NCBI GenBank assembly: GCA_946699065.1
Contig: CAMPDV010001243.1
Coordinates: 62,001 to 126,000, forward strand
DNA: 64,000 bases
Origin: Loxodes magnus
Lineage: Eukaryota; Ciliophora; Karyorelictea; Loxodida; Loxodidae
Direction of reading: 5' to 3'
Below the pieces are notes generated by a model that was given only the letters and a program-made list of their open reading frames with translations, did no database searches and had not been told where the DNA came from. Position numbers and translations under genes: made by a program. Positions 37,401-49,010 of this stretch are shown here, one piece after another (the first letter of the stretch is position 1; every line of letters begins with the position of its first letter).

Positions 37401-38350
37401 AATAATTAGCTCTTAAAATCATTAAGCTCATCTTAATCTACAACCTTTAAAATATTTGAATTTTTTGAGTTAAAGAGTAAAATAAATTTGTGCTTGGTAA
37501 GAAGATTCTAGGAGTAGTTAATTATGAAGAGGATATAGCAGGATAATGGGTTACACAATTATGAAGGGATTAAAATCACGATTGCATATTAATAATTAGA
37601 TGTAAGAAGGAACAACATCTGGTGAAGCAATTTTTAAACAATATTTACTAATATATCTCATTATATTCTGAGTCATGTAATAAAACGAATCGTAAAGCTA
37701 AAAATTAAAAAAATCCATAATAACCCAAAAATCGAATGATGAAAGTAAATCATATAAATCAACTTAAATTAATAAATATCCAGTTTTAGCAGAGTTAAGA
37801 TATGAGAAGATAGTTAAAATGAAGGAAACTTATGAGAATAATTATAAAGGATAAATATAATAAGTCAAATAGAAGATAAAAACAAATTAAAAGAAAACTT
37901 AAGTTACTAACACTTAGTCTTCAGACGTTGCTATACCAAAAAAGAAAATTCTTTCAAAAATTTAAATTGATGGTATACCAAAAATGATTTAAACTTATTT
38001 GAGTATACTTACTTTTAAAAGAAGCAAAAAGATAAAATAAAGCAATATTAAGGATTTTCTTTATTTTAGATTTCTAGAAAAATTTAAGAAAAATTCAGAT
38101 CTCTCTGAAAATAAGGGATATTCTATAAACATGCTTCTCAATTAAAGTTATAGGTAATAGAACTTTTGATTTATATATATAATAAGTAATTAACTAAGTC
38201 ATTTATAATAAAGCTTCTGATATAAATATTTGCTTTAAAGCAAAAATATAAAATCATACTATGTTTATTTACATCAAAGCTTGGAATTTGAAATTGGGAT
38301 AAATAAATAATTAAGTTTAAAAGCTTGTATATATCTAATTAAGAAATAAA
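34461..38350. other. AT-rich stretch without recognisable genes
   Basis: Long Lys/Asn/Ile-rich readings occur in all frames, as expected in an all-sense code, but none shows a motif or repeat partner in this window. Confidence 0.35.
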
Positions 38351-39130
38351 AACAGAAGATAAAATATAAGAAATTAGAAATCTTAATTAATTAGACCATT
38401 AATAAATTATGATTAAAACTATAATGATCCAATGGAGATTGAGTAATCAAACTTAAATATAATCAAATATAAAAAATTAGATAATCAATCAGATAATAAA
38501 AAGAGGATTAATTATGTGCTGCCTCTGTAGAAGGCTAGAAAGCACAAAATAAAATTGTTGGAGATACCAAAATACAGAAAAGCAAAAATAAACAATTTCT
38601 TAAAAAGCATTCCTTATTTTTATTGTTTTTCAGAAAGCACTGTTACATTAGTAAATTATACAATGTTGTTATGCTATTATTTATAAATTTATCTTATATA
38701 TTTTCTATTTTAGTTTCTTTTCATTTATTTATATAAAACTATTTACTCATTTTATTAAATATTAGATTCATCATTAATATTTTAACTATACAATTTTTTA
38801 ATATAGCTCTCCGAAAGAATAAAGAGAATGCCTTAGTTCTAACAAAATATATATAGTAATTTAAAATTAAGTTTATCATTTATTCATCAAACTTTAATTA
38901 ATAAAACTATTATGACATCATATAAAAATATGGCTCCAAAGAAATAAGTTCTCCTGCGAAAACATTTTACAATACATATAACTAAAGTAATTATTTTATA
39001 TGCTATAATTGGAAGAATAGAAACTAAAAAAAGAAGTTTAAGATCTAAAATAAATAATTTAATTTCTTATGCTTACTATCAATAAATTGATCAACAAACT
39101 GAACCTTAGATAAGAAATTAACTAGCTTAC
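38350..39130 (+). pseudogene. Gag-like remnant homologous to 12330-13150
   Basis: Contains NDPMEIEQSNLN near 38430, then KKRINYVLPLQKARKHKIK and AKINNFLKSIPYF. Matches the block-2 upstream region both here and again near 39090 (ATAAGAAATTAACTA). No zinc knuckle is found before the LINE begins. Confidence 0.45.
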
Positions 39131-39179
39131 CCAAAAATCATGCTCATACTTTTTGACATAATCTTGACTTTAAATTTTA

Positions 39180-42100
39180 TTCTAAAGAAATAATTTCTTT
39201 AAATCAGTTTCCAAATATTTATATTCCTTTACTCTTTCTATTGCCATTTCATTTATATATATTATTTGTCAACTTTGTATTTTCTTTCCATTTCATAGCA
39301 TTCACTACGTCTTATCTGCTCATATTATATTATTAAGATAACCGTTGTAATATTTCAATCATCTCTTGCAATTGATTTGGACTTATAATCATTTCAATCT
39401 CATCTACATATACCAATGCTCCCATATATCTTTCCTCTGTATATTATTCTAATTTCATGTTTATGGTTATTCTTACTTTGTTTTATCTTAGTTAGTTGAC
39501 AAGTTTATTTATTATAATATTGAATAATCTTGGAGAGCAGGTGCTACCTTATTTAGCTCATTTCCCCGTTTAAAACTGTTCTGATATTAAACCATTTATT
39601 TTTATCTTTGCTTCTTCTCTGTACAAATCAGTTATGAGCTTGATTATTTGCTCAAGTTTTTCAATTTCATTTAGTATCTTTCATATGTCTGCTTTTATTA
39701 CTGAGTCAAATGCTTTTTTTAAATCAATAAATATTACTCCTTTTTCTTGATTATTTTTCTTAAGTCATTCTTGTGCAGTTCTTAGATTGAAGATTTGCTA
39801 TAAGCATGATTTGCCTTGCTTGAAGCCATATTATAATTCATCGTCACATTTGCTCAAATATGAGTTTATTTATCCAAATAATCAGATATCTAAATTTTTA
39901 CTAAATGAATTAAAAGTGAAATCGGCTTATAATTCATAGAGTTTTGCATTCTACCTTTTTTATGAAGTAGTATAATAAATGATCCTTTAATATTGCTTGG
40001 CATAGCTCCAAATTGTATTATTTTTACGTTAATATTGCGATTAGGTTAACAATTTATCTCCTCAAGTTCTTATTGTACTTATTTATTTTCTATCAGGTCC
40101 TGCAGCTTTCATTAGGAGAGCTTTTTTATACAGCACACTAAATATTCGTTTTAGACCTATATTGTTTGTGTGTTCTTGTATGAATCTAATAATCATTTGC
40201 TGCCACTTTTATAGATCTCCTCTCAACTTTCTTTAAAATTTTGCATATCCTTTTCGTTTATTAATGTCCATGGTGCATATTTTCTCTACTTTAATCATCT
40301 TTGAATTCCTTTTCAAGTTTTGTTTAATTTTCCTTAATTAATTTTATCTAAGAAAATATTTAATTGATTTTTCCTATCTTTTTTTGATGCAGTTTAAATT
40401 TTCTCCTTGCTTCTTTCTCATTTTAATATAATTATCAATTTATTAGCATCCTTATCTAATTAGATATTTTACTTATTTCGCCTGCTATTAAAAAAAAATT
40501 TTCTGTCAATATATTAGTTTTTTCTCATTTAATCTATTATAAATCCATATATCACTTAGGTCGCTTCTTGGATATATTCTTTATTTTCATAGTGTGCTTA
40601 GCTATCTAAATTTTCGAATTCGCTAAGACATATTTTCTTGAATCATTCTTTGAATCTCTCTTGAACCTTTTATTACTTTAATTTTTTTTAAGTTTATCCT
40701 TTTAATTTATGGGGTTTTTCGATATTCTTCCTTAATTTTTATCTTTATTTTACCTGGCTAATGATCTCCTATTGGTCTCTATTGATAGAATTTTGTGCTG
40801 ATAATGTTAGGCATGATATATTGCTCCCTTAAGAACTATTCTATTTTCAATTTTCCTTTCCCTTTCATAGTGATGAAGGTTGAATCTTTTTTTGGATCTT
40901 TACAATCTAAAAGATAATCTTTCATCAAGTTAAATAAGTATTAGCCTGCATTATTCTGCTCATACGATAAAAATTGGGGAGTATGCGCATTAAAATCCCC
41001 TAGTATTAAAATTTATAATCCTTTGCTGCTATTATGCATTATTAGAGACTTTCATAAAAGGGTATTAGTTAGTCAGAGTCAGATGTTGTAGTGCTATATA
41101 CGTTTATCAATGCAAGCCGAACATCAAGTGTTAAACCTATTAATCTTCCCCTAAAATAATCCTGCTCGATTGAGATCTCCTATATCATACTTTGTTTCTG
41201 CGGATAATTCCATCTTTTAAATAAAATGCTACTCCTTTGCAGTATTTTGTGCTCAATTTTATTATTGCTCTGAATCAATGTTTATAAGCATTTTGGCAGT
41301 TTGATCCGTAAATATTTCTTAAATCGCCATAATTTCTATCTTCTTTTCACACATAAACTTGATTAATTCCTTCTTGCTTGATTTTATTCTTTTGGTATTT
41401 GTTGTGCCTATGTTTAATTCTGACTATTTTATTATATTAATATTTTCTTTTACTTCCTTTTTTTCTTAATCCTCCTACTCTGCATTTTTAGCTTCCTATT
41501 CTTTAATAGCGTGAAAACCAAATCGTTCTAATGTTTATTATTTTTCCTGTACTTATGTCTTCATTTTTTTGCTCGATACTATCTTCCTTACCATTATATT
41601 TTTTTATCTTTTTTGAGAAGGCGTTATGTTTATGCATACTTCCTGTCACTACTTTCTATTTGTTTCAGTTTTTTTGTCATATTTCCTATTTTACTTTCTG
41701 TTTTTTTGTGATATTGATAGTTTCGTCTCAGTTTTATTTATTTAAATTTGTAGCATAAACTTGTTGCTAGAAATAAGACGTGGTAATCTATTTGAAAATT
41801 ATACTCTTTAGTTTTCTTCGCTTTCTTTTCCTTCGCTATCAGTTTCTCTTTATAATAAGGCATTTTATTCCTGATTTCTGAATGTATCAACCTGATTTTT
41901 ACTTCCTTAACATTTTTAATTGCTTTCTTTATAGTTTTTTTCTTAAGTATTAATTTGTTAATATGCACTTTTTGGCTACAGTTCATACATTTTCAAATTG
42001 ACGGATGATTCAAGTTAGTGGTTATACCTCCTTCGTCTAACTTATTTGATATATTTTCTACATCTTTGATCTCCTTCAATTCTAAATAAGTTCTCATTTT

Positions 42101-42860
42101 TCCATGGGTTCACGTTGGTCTTTTACAGTTCCGATTTTTGTACATGCTATTTTTCCGTACTGCTCCGGTGGGTTTCTACCTGGTTAAAGCTTGAATACAT
42201 GTTAAATGTTCAATGAATCAGGTAGTTCTTAATGTAGTAGAATTCCTCTATATTTCTTTGCTCTTTTGACAAACTAAATTTCTACTATTCAATGTTTAAT
42301 TATTTCCGAATTGTGTGAGTGTTTCCTATTTTTGAATTATATAATATAATTATCCCTGTCTGAAGGATTTTAGCACTCTCAATATTTTTCCATATTCTTA
42401 TTTCAGATATCTGAGAAATGCTTGAACGATTTCATTTTCTTGCATTTCTGCTGGACTGTGTCTTTGGTTGTAGTATTTTTATTCTAAAAATTTATTGAAA
42501 TAGGTAACTCCTACTCTTTAGCAACTTTGAGCTGCATATTATCGTTCTCATTTTCTGGAATTTGCTTATTCTTTTCTTCTTCCATTAAAAGATTTGCATA
42601 GAGCTGTTGTCTTGTATGATGTTCTAAATTATCTATGTTTTTGATAGGCTACTTAGTTTTTAGATTTATGCCCCTTTTTCTTGTGCATTCCGCCTAGTAG
42701 TTTAAATATTTTACAACAGAGACGTTTTTCTTAAAAATAATATCCAAGATCTGATTAATCTGTAAAGTTCTTTCATGCCTTTGTTAAATTTAACTTGTAG
42801 TCTCGATCCGAGATTGGTTGCATATGGATTGTGAGATTGTTACTTTATATAATATCCTAG
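39180..42860 (-). mobile_element. Near full-length LINE (Gag, endonuclease, reverse transcriptase)
   Basis: Minus strand, about 3.7 kb. Gag part: a charged N-terminus near 42590 (MEEEKNKQIPENEND) and a knuckle CMNCSQKVHINKL near 41970 that keeps the His but lacks the last Cys. Endonuclease near 41330-40980: IEIMAIQEIF, KGVAFYLKDGI and ILGDFNAH. Reverse transcriptase: KAAGPDRKQIS (40100, family PGPDG), VIFIDLKKAFDSV (39720, catalytic Asp), AKQGSTCSPRLFN (39550, RQG box with Gln as TAA) and LVYVDEIEMI (39410, YADD box as YVDE). TGA stands for the Trp of ADIWKIL. Frameshifts, shared with 3295-5900, mean it is probably dead. Confidence 0.8.
41738..41986 (-). CDS. Lys-rich part of the LINE Gag ORF
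   Basis: In-frame continuation of the Gag protein after the knuckle: KAIKNVKEVKIRLIHSE then highly basic AKEKKAKKTKEY. It stays open even in the standard code, which is why it stands out, but it belongs to the LINE above and is not a separate gene. Confidence 0.5.
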   Translation of the reverse strand: MNCSQKVHINKLILKKKTIKKAIKNVKEVKIRLIHSEIRNKMPYYKEKLIAKEKKAKKTKEYNFQIDYHVLFLATSLCYKFK

Positions 42861-42978
42861 CATAATTTAATGTATGTAAATAAAGTAATAATGTAGTTTT
42901 AGATATAATTGACTGTATTTTTGATGGTAACTGTTATAAATTACCTTTATAGCTTTTGTAGTCTAAATAATAATAAAA

Positions 42979-44373
42979 ATGTAAGCGTTACCAAAATGCT
43001 TAATCTGCTTAGAAGATTACAACTTAACTAATGCTCTTCCAACTGTCTTACCTTGTGGACATATTTACTGTGGTTTGTGTTTGAATACTCAGTACTGATT
43101 ATAAGGCATAATGTAATGTCCTATTTGTTAAAAAGGATTCCATTTTAGATTTGATGATTTACCTTAAGAAAGTGATTTAATAAGAGTGATATTTTAAAAC
43201 TAATAATACATATAAAAGATTTAAGATGCTAGATAGAAATTAAAAGAGATAAGGAGGTAAATTATGGAAAAATCTAAAACCATTACAACCAAATAATCAA
43301 ACATTAGTAATACTCTCATAATACCACTAACTAATATCATCATCAATCATTAACCAACATTTATCTACCAAAAATAACACTCAAATATTATCTAATTCTA
43401 CTAATCACTAAAACCAACTATACTCTAATATAACTCATAACCACCTACAATACTAAACTCTAAATTAACTTACAATCTAATAAGATAAAAACTATAATAC
43501 AATACTAAGTAACCAAATAAGATTTAGACTAATTAACATAAACTAAGCTACCACTTTATATAATCTAACTATATTCACTTTTTTGATTCAGATACTTAAA
43601 AATTAAGTTTATTTAATATTTAAACAGAGTAATTACGATAAGTCTAAGTTTAAATTATAATTCCGAAAGCTCGTAAAAGTATAGAATATGAAAATAAGTT
43701 ATATTTAATTGGAGGATTTAACAGAAATTAAAATAAATGAATAAAAGAAACTTGATAATTCGATTATGAAGGTAATAGTATAAAACTTTGTGATCTAAAT
43801 GATGGAAGAAGTTACTTTGGAATAGCAACTGCTTAAAAATAACTTTACGTGGTTGGAGGATTTACTAATAATAATCAAATGTTATAATCAATAGAAAAGC
43901 TAAAGATAGGAAACTAAAGTAAATGATAAAACTGTTCCTAGTTTCCATTTAGAATAGCAGTCTAAACTTTAGTAGTAGATAAAGATGAATAAAATATTTA
44001 CTCTTTTGGAGGGTTTAATTAGAAAAAATAAAATTTAAAAGATATATGAAAGTATAACATGTGGAATGATAGATGGAGTAAGTAAAATTTGAATCTTCCT
44101 GAAGCTGTTGCTTTTCCTATAGTTTGTTTAGAGCCTTTTATCATATTTGGAGGTGTAAAAAATTATTCTAGTGAAGAGTATTCAAGAAGAATATATAAAA
44201 GAAGTAAAGAATAATGGCAATAAAGCTAAATTTATAAAGATGTCTATGGTTTAACGGAGATGAAAATAAGAAATAACTATGGATATGTTTTTGCTATAGA
44301 ATAGAGAAGAGTTTCAATAATGAGGATTGATTTAGAAAAATTGAGTTATAGAAGTATTAGAAATGATAACTGA
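42979..44373 (+). CDS. RING-kelch protein, copy 3 (464 aa)
   Basis: Third indel-free copy, 465 codons including TGA at 44371. RING ligands and codon-40 TGA are intact. TGA also at 316 and 357; codon 204 has changed (DSDT replaces DWKI) and 366 is TGG. A second kelch Trp reads DIWKYNMWNDRW. The 5' 600 bp is almost identical to the other copies. It is divergent with the LINE on the minus strand, about 120 bp away, as in block 1, and followed by a truncated endonuclease ORF. Probable E3-type ligase; the partner is unknown. Confidence 0.85.
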
Positions 44374-44919
44374 TAAACATAATAAAAATATCTATATTAT
44401 TAATATTATTTAAATATTATCTCATATGTAAAGAAGTAGTTTAAAGATCTATAATTAGGTAAATATACTACTACTTATTAAAATATTTAAAGCGTCTGAA
44501 ATAAATAAAGAATAAGATTTTATCTAAACATCTTTAAAAATCTATTATTAAAATATTATCATTATTCAGATACAAACATATAGCTTATATCAGCCAAAGC
44601 ATATTCAACACAGTCAAAAAAACTATCTTTAAATACATTCTTATATTAAAATTATACAAGTACTACTTAGATTACTCTATTATTTATCTAATCAAATAAA
44701 AATTATAATCAAATAATAATTAAGCTATACCTATATCTAAATACTAATTAAGTCATAACTACTATCATCAAATCAACATCTTCAAATTTAGAATAAATTA
44801 ATTCCTTTCTCATTTAAGTTAACTAATATATATACTTAAAAATGCCCTTCTATAGCTAATAATAAAATCAAACCATTACAACTCTTATACTCTCAATAAA
44901 AACTCAATCATAATAATTT

Positions 44920-45170
44920 TTCGAGATTAACATGATAGACCATTAAACTATACTCAGTTACATTCAAATAAAGTTTTTAAAAAGGATTTCTAATGGTGAG
45001 AAAAACAAGAAAAATAAGATAAAATAATAAAATTAGCAGAAAATAAAATATTTTAATGAGCAATTTTTTGAAGAAAATAAAGAGAATAAAATAGAAAATT
45101 TCGTCTAAGATATAGGAATAATTTATCGATTATAGAAAGACATTTTAAACGTTACAACTCAAGCATAGTT
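44920..45170 (+). pseudogene. Truncated start of the endonuclease ORF, block 3
   Basis: Homologous to the first 250 bp of the block-2 ORF at 16155 (Lys-rich, ending like RHFKRYNSSI). Block homology stops near 45170. Confidence 0.5.
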
Positions 45171-45560
45171 GTAGTATTATATAAAAGCAAGCGTTTTGCG
45201 TTTTCTTAATCAGAAGGAAGTAGTATTTGTCCATTAGCATTATAAACTGGTTTATAGTAGTCTGAATTAGTTATAGACTTCTGGTCCATTAACTTAGAGA
45301 TATAAAAACTAATCTGCATTGATTAATTATGTAACATAGTGCTGTCTCATATCTAAAGCCTCTCTTCTATTTAACTGTATTTACTTGCTTAAGCAATGTT
45401 TTGACAATTTGAAGTAAGGAGAGTGAACTAGGTTTTAAGATAGGAAATATTGTGGGAGTACTTGAATCTATGATTTACATAATAATGAGGATGAAAAGTG
45501 CATATATTGATTTTATGATGGTAAATGGAAATTTGCATATAAATATGAAATTAAAAGGTA
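45170..45560 (-). pseudogene. Unidentified coding-like stretch
   Basis: A continuous minus frame reads MQISIYHHKINICTFHPHYY, then ASKYSQIEERLQIWDSTM and YYKPVYNANGQILLPSDQE. It looks protein-like with His/Cys-rich content at its start, but no family is recognised, and it stops where block 3 begins. Confidence 0.3.
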
Positions 45561-46139
45561 TCTTTGATGATGCTAAATTTTGAAGGCTCTAAGATTAGGT
45601 TTTGGTTTAAGAATTTGATGTATAAGTCTAGAGACTTAAAGTCTGTTATGTGTTTTTAAATTTAGGGTTTTAAGTTTGTATTAATGTTTGTTATAGGTAC
45701 TTATACTTATTGGGTTAAAGTTTGTTACTCCAATTTAAGAGAGTTTATGTTTAATTAAATCTTAATTTTCTACTCATAGTTTAAAGGAGATATATCGAAT
45801 GAATTTTAGTTACTCAATACGAAGATACGAGGTAAGAATTGCTTCTATTTATTTAATTAGCTTCCCTTTTAATCATATGATTTCCATCATTGTCTTAAAC
45901 CAGCTATTAGCTCCATAGCTTCTGTTAAATTAAGGATTTACAAGAATAAAAGTAAAAATAAGGAGTAGAAGTTTTAGCTTTATAAGAATAATTGGAAGAA
46001 GAAAATTAAAGTAGAAGAACTTAAATGTTGGACCTATTTTACAATAACGAATATCTAATTATACTCTGTCTTAAAAATAAAAGTTATTAATTACAAAAAA
46101 CAAGACATATCACAATAAATAGAATTTTAATTTATTTTT

Positions 46140-46730
46140 ATAATTTTATCTTTACTTTTTGTATAACTTCTATTTATTACCATTCATTTAATTGCCTTCA
46201 TTTTTTAACTAGGTATAATTTTTATTCTTTTTAATTACGAATTTATCTTTTGTTACATTGTTATCACTTCAACCTTTTTAAAGAATTGTTTTAAATCTTC
46301 AATTCGAAAAGATATTCTTTTAATGTATTATACAATTAGTTCAGTTGTTTGCAAGGGATATAACTTTACTTTTTGATTGTTATACTTTTTAACTTTAAAG
46401 GAGTTGGAAGGTATTTGATTATAAGTTACTAGCTATAGTCCCTTGATGAATTTCTTAGCAAGTTCCTAATTTCTTTACTCTCTTTAGTTAAATCTATTCT
46501 AAACATATTCCTAAGCCCCTACTATGCTAATCTGTTAGCCAGTAGCTATAAAAACTGTTTAAAGTATAGAAAAGCTGCTAAGAATAAATTCTTGCTATTA
46601 TATTCCTCCAAGACTTCTAATGATAATTCTAAAAAAGATAATAGTAACATATCTTGTGCTAATAAGCTTCCTTGATAAGTTTCGATAAAACATAGATCAA
46701 TATTTTTTAAAGAGCTTCAATAGCAGCAAA
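46140..46730 (-). pseudogene. LINE fragment related to 57540-57960
   Basis: Minus-strand reading includes LTKESKEIRNLLRNSSRD and LPTPLKLKSITIKKQSYIPC. The nucleotide sequence resembles 57740-57960 (for example TTCTTAGCAAGTTC in both). No catalytic motif is included. Confidence 0.4.
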
Positions 46731-46901
46731 CTCCAGTATAAAGTAATAAAATTATAAAAAATTACATTGAATTAAGGAAAGCAATATCTCAAGAAAAGTG
46801 AGGCATCGATGGGAAAAATGAACTAGATAGGAATTTTAATAATATGAAAAATATAAAAATACTAATTTGTTTGATTAGTATTAAAGGAGTAGAAATAGAA
46901 T

Positions 46902-47648
46902 ATGGATTAATAGACTTCTATTGGTGTCATCAAAGAGATTAGATTTAAAAACTATAATATATTAAATAAAACAAAATTTGTAAGGATAAAGTGAGACTGA
47001 ATATTAAAAAATCAGAAATGTTGTAGAAAAACTTCTGAAACTTGTAAAAAATAAGTTAATCATTTTCCTAAAGGTCTTACCGATCTTAAAAATAGAGCAG
47101 TAAAATTACCATAGAAGATTAAATCCTTTGTTTAAGAAAAATCTGGAAGTAAATGGGGTATTCTTACTTTAAAATGTTTCAGCATTTTTTGCAACTGAAT
47201 AATCAAGTTTGAGATTACTAATTTAGTTTTTTTGAAACTGCAGGAAGAGAAAAACACTAAAAAGCAGATAAAAAATAAGTGTAAAATTGGTAAAAAGGAT
47301 TAAATAGTTTCAAGACATATATCATAAGAGTGCATTACGAATATTTCCTTTTAAAAAGTGAAAATAGTCAATCTATCAACTAAATTAAATAACTTAAAGA
47401 AAAAAGATATAAATTGAGATTATAATAAATAAACTACTTATAAGATATATAATTCTACATGAATAGGGAAGTTAACAAAAAGAAAATAGGAATATCAAAG
47501 AATGGTAAACATATTAATAAAACAATGAAAAACTTTTACTGATATTTGACCATATATTTAATAAAAAATGAGAAAAAATTCTATAGAATCACACAGATTT
47601 ATGAAAGAAAGAAATTATAATATAATATAAAATTAAAAAATTAATTGA
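46902..47648 (+). CDS. Unidentified 248-aa ORF with Cys pairs
   Basis: Frame from ATG 46902 to TGA 47646. Begins MDQQTSIGVIKEIRFKNYN, then KFVRIKWDWILKNQKCC (both Trp are TGA) and a CC-x6-C group, then KWGILTLKCFSIFCNW. The rest is Lys/Ile-rich with IKQWKTFTDIWPYIQQ. The Cys groups could form a small zinc site. No family is recognised; it may be a transposon-derived protein. Open frame alone is weak evidence here. Confidence 0.35.
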
Positions 47649-48022
47649 AAAAAATAAAAAGAAATCGATAATATGAATAATGTAGCTATTGAAACTTTAT
47701 TTGTAAACTCAGATAGTATTTTTTTGTTGAGAAATATCCAAAAGGTAAGATATCTCGCTTAGTGATAAAAACTGGAGATATTAGAATTAAAAAATTTGAT
47801 TGAAATTTCAGGCAACACTGAAGATCAGAAGGAAAGAGATTTTAATATCTATAGAACATCAAAAATTTTATCTACTATCTAACTTAAGTAAAATCGATTC
47901 TAAATTTAGATATAAAAATGATATAGTTGGAAAAGCTGACAGAGTCAGATTGAATTAGTGAAGCTCATATTTGAACAAATTTTATAGACTTTTTAATTTA
48001 TCGATAGATAATTAATTTAGCA

Positions 48023-48038
48023 TAAAGCTAAAATTAAT
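48023..48038 (+). repeat. 16-bp target-site duplication, 5' copy
   Basis: TAAAGCTAAAATTAAT, identical to 48995-49010. Confidence 0.9.
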
Positions 48039-48045
48039 ATACAAA

Positions 48046-48942
48046 ATGGAAGACTTCAAAAAGTGTTACTATACCCCTTCCTTGAAGAAGGAGAGGAAAC
48101 CAAAAGCAAATCTCGGATAGTCTTCTTACATTTAACCTTAACCCTTTTCTTAATAATCTTAGCAACCTGGAATATAATAGAACTATGAAGAACGGAAGCA
48201 AAATCAGAAAAGCACCCATGTGCTTACTCAAAAGTCGGTGGAGAAACTCAGAAAACAGGCTAAGTCTGCTTTGCACTAAGAGGTCTCAGAGTTCAACTCT
48301 TCTGGCCAAATGAGCATGGAACAGCTCCTAAAATTTGTACTAAACCTCCAGGAAGAGGTCAAAAAGCTAAGGAAGGACAATGAGAAGCTAATGCAACAAA
48401 TTAACCTCACAGAAGGAATAGAGTCAAGACTAATGCCCTAGGAAAGAGAGCTGACTTTTGAAACATATCAAAAAGTAAGAATAGCTAGCCCTAAAATTAA
48501 CTTCAGAGACAGGCTGAACTGGATAACAGATTCGGAAAAATAGAAGAGAAATTGTAACTTTTAAAAAAGAGTAAAGCGAAACCGGAGCTATGCAAATGGA
48601 AATCGAAGTCTTAAAAGAGTAAACATAACAAGGAAAATAATTAAAATCAAAAATAAATGTTTCTACTGTGGAAGAGTATGACATCTTTATCAGAAGTGTT
48701 GGAAATTTTAATAGAAGTAAAGAAACTATTGGATAATAGAGCAACAGAAGAAGAAAAAAAGAAGAAGTTAGAATGAAAAGAATGTATTGTAACCTGGATG
48801 GTTCGATATATAAGATCAAGATGGAATCCGATCAAGTAAAAGAAAGGAAAACCTGAAGAAACCCGAGTTCCCAATCTTTTAAAATTTGATAAGCTAAACT
48901 TTTATATTTAACACCAGGGAGCATGAACATCTCTCCTCTTGA
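48046..48942 (+). CDS. Gag-like protein with CCHC zinc knuckle (298 aa)
   Basis: Intact frame from ATG 48046 to TGA 48940. The N-terminus is basic and Gln/Pro-rich (MEDFKKCYYTPSLKKERK). Residues about 100-150 form a coiled coil (MEQLLKFVLNLQEEVKKL, RKDNEKLMQQINL). A basic region follows, then a complete CX2CX4HX4C knuckle, CFYCGRVWHLYQKC, at about residues 205-218, with TGA-encoded Trp before the His where Gly is usual. Length and order match LINE ORF1/Gag proteins that bind template RNA. It is the only stand-alone copy here without frameshift, so the youngest or still-selected one. The antisense strand also shows long standard-code frames. Confidence 0.8.
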
Positions 48943-48975
48943 CGGGTGGAAAATCCTTAAAACGGAAAACATCAG
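48908..48975 (+). other. Folded 3' segment of insertion C
   Basis: CACC (48912) pairs with GGTG (48945), enclosing AGGGAG facing CTCTCCT. It overlaps the end of the ORF, as in the other Gag-only elements. Confidence 0.4.
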
Positions 48976-48994
48976 CTAACAGTATAATTATTAC

Positions 48995-49010
48995 TAAAGC
49001 TAAAATTAAT
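48995..49010 (+). repeat. 16-bp target-site duplication, 3' copy
   Basis: TAAAGCTAAAATTAAT, identical to 48023-48038. Confidence 0.9.

Larger units (their letters stand above)
48039..48994 (+). mobile_element. Gag-only retroelement insertion C (956 bp), intact ORF
   Basis: Bounded by a perfect 16-bp duplication. ATG seven bases inside the 5' end, a single intact Gag-like ORF to 48942, a folded GC-rich segment, and an AT-rich tail. No endonuclease or RT. Distinct in protein from insertions A and B but identical in plan. Confidence 0.85.

Noticed and set aside
48430-48874. Two minus-strand standard-code ORFs (129 and 75 codons)
   Set aside because: Antisense to the intact Gag-like protein with a full CCHC knuckle on the plus strand; they show no motif of their own.
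48430-48942. Possibility that the Gag-only insertions are processed pseudogenes of a host gene
   Set aside because: Three units with different proteins share the same plan (ATG at the 5' edge, folded segment, AT-rich tail, 16-18-bp duplications), and two share an alignable family.
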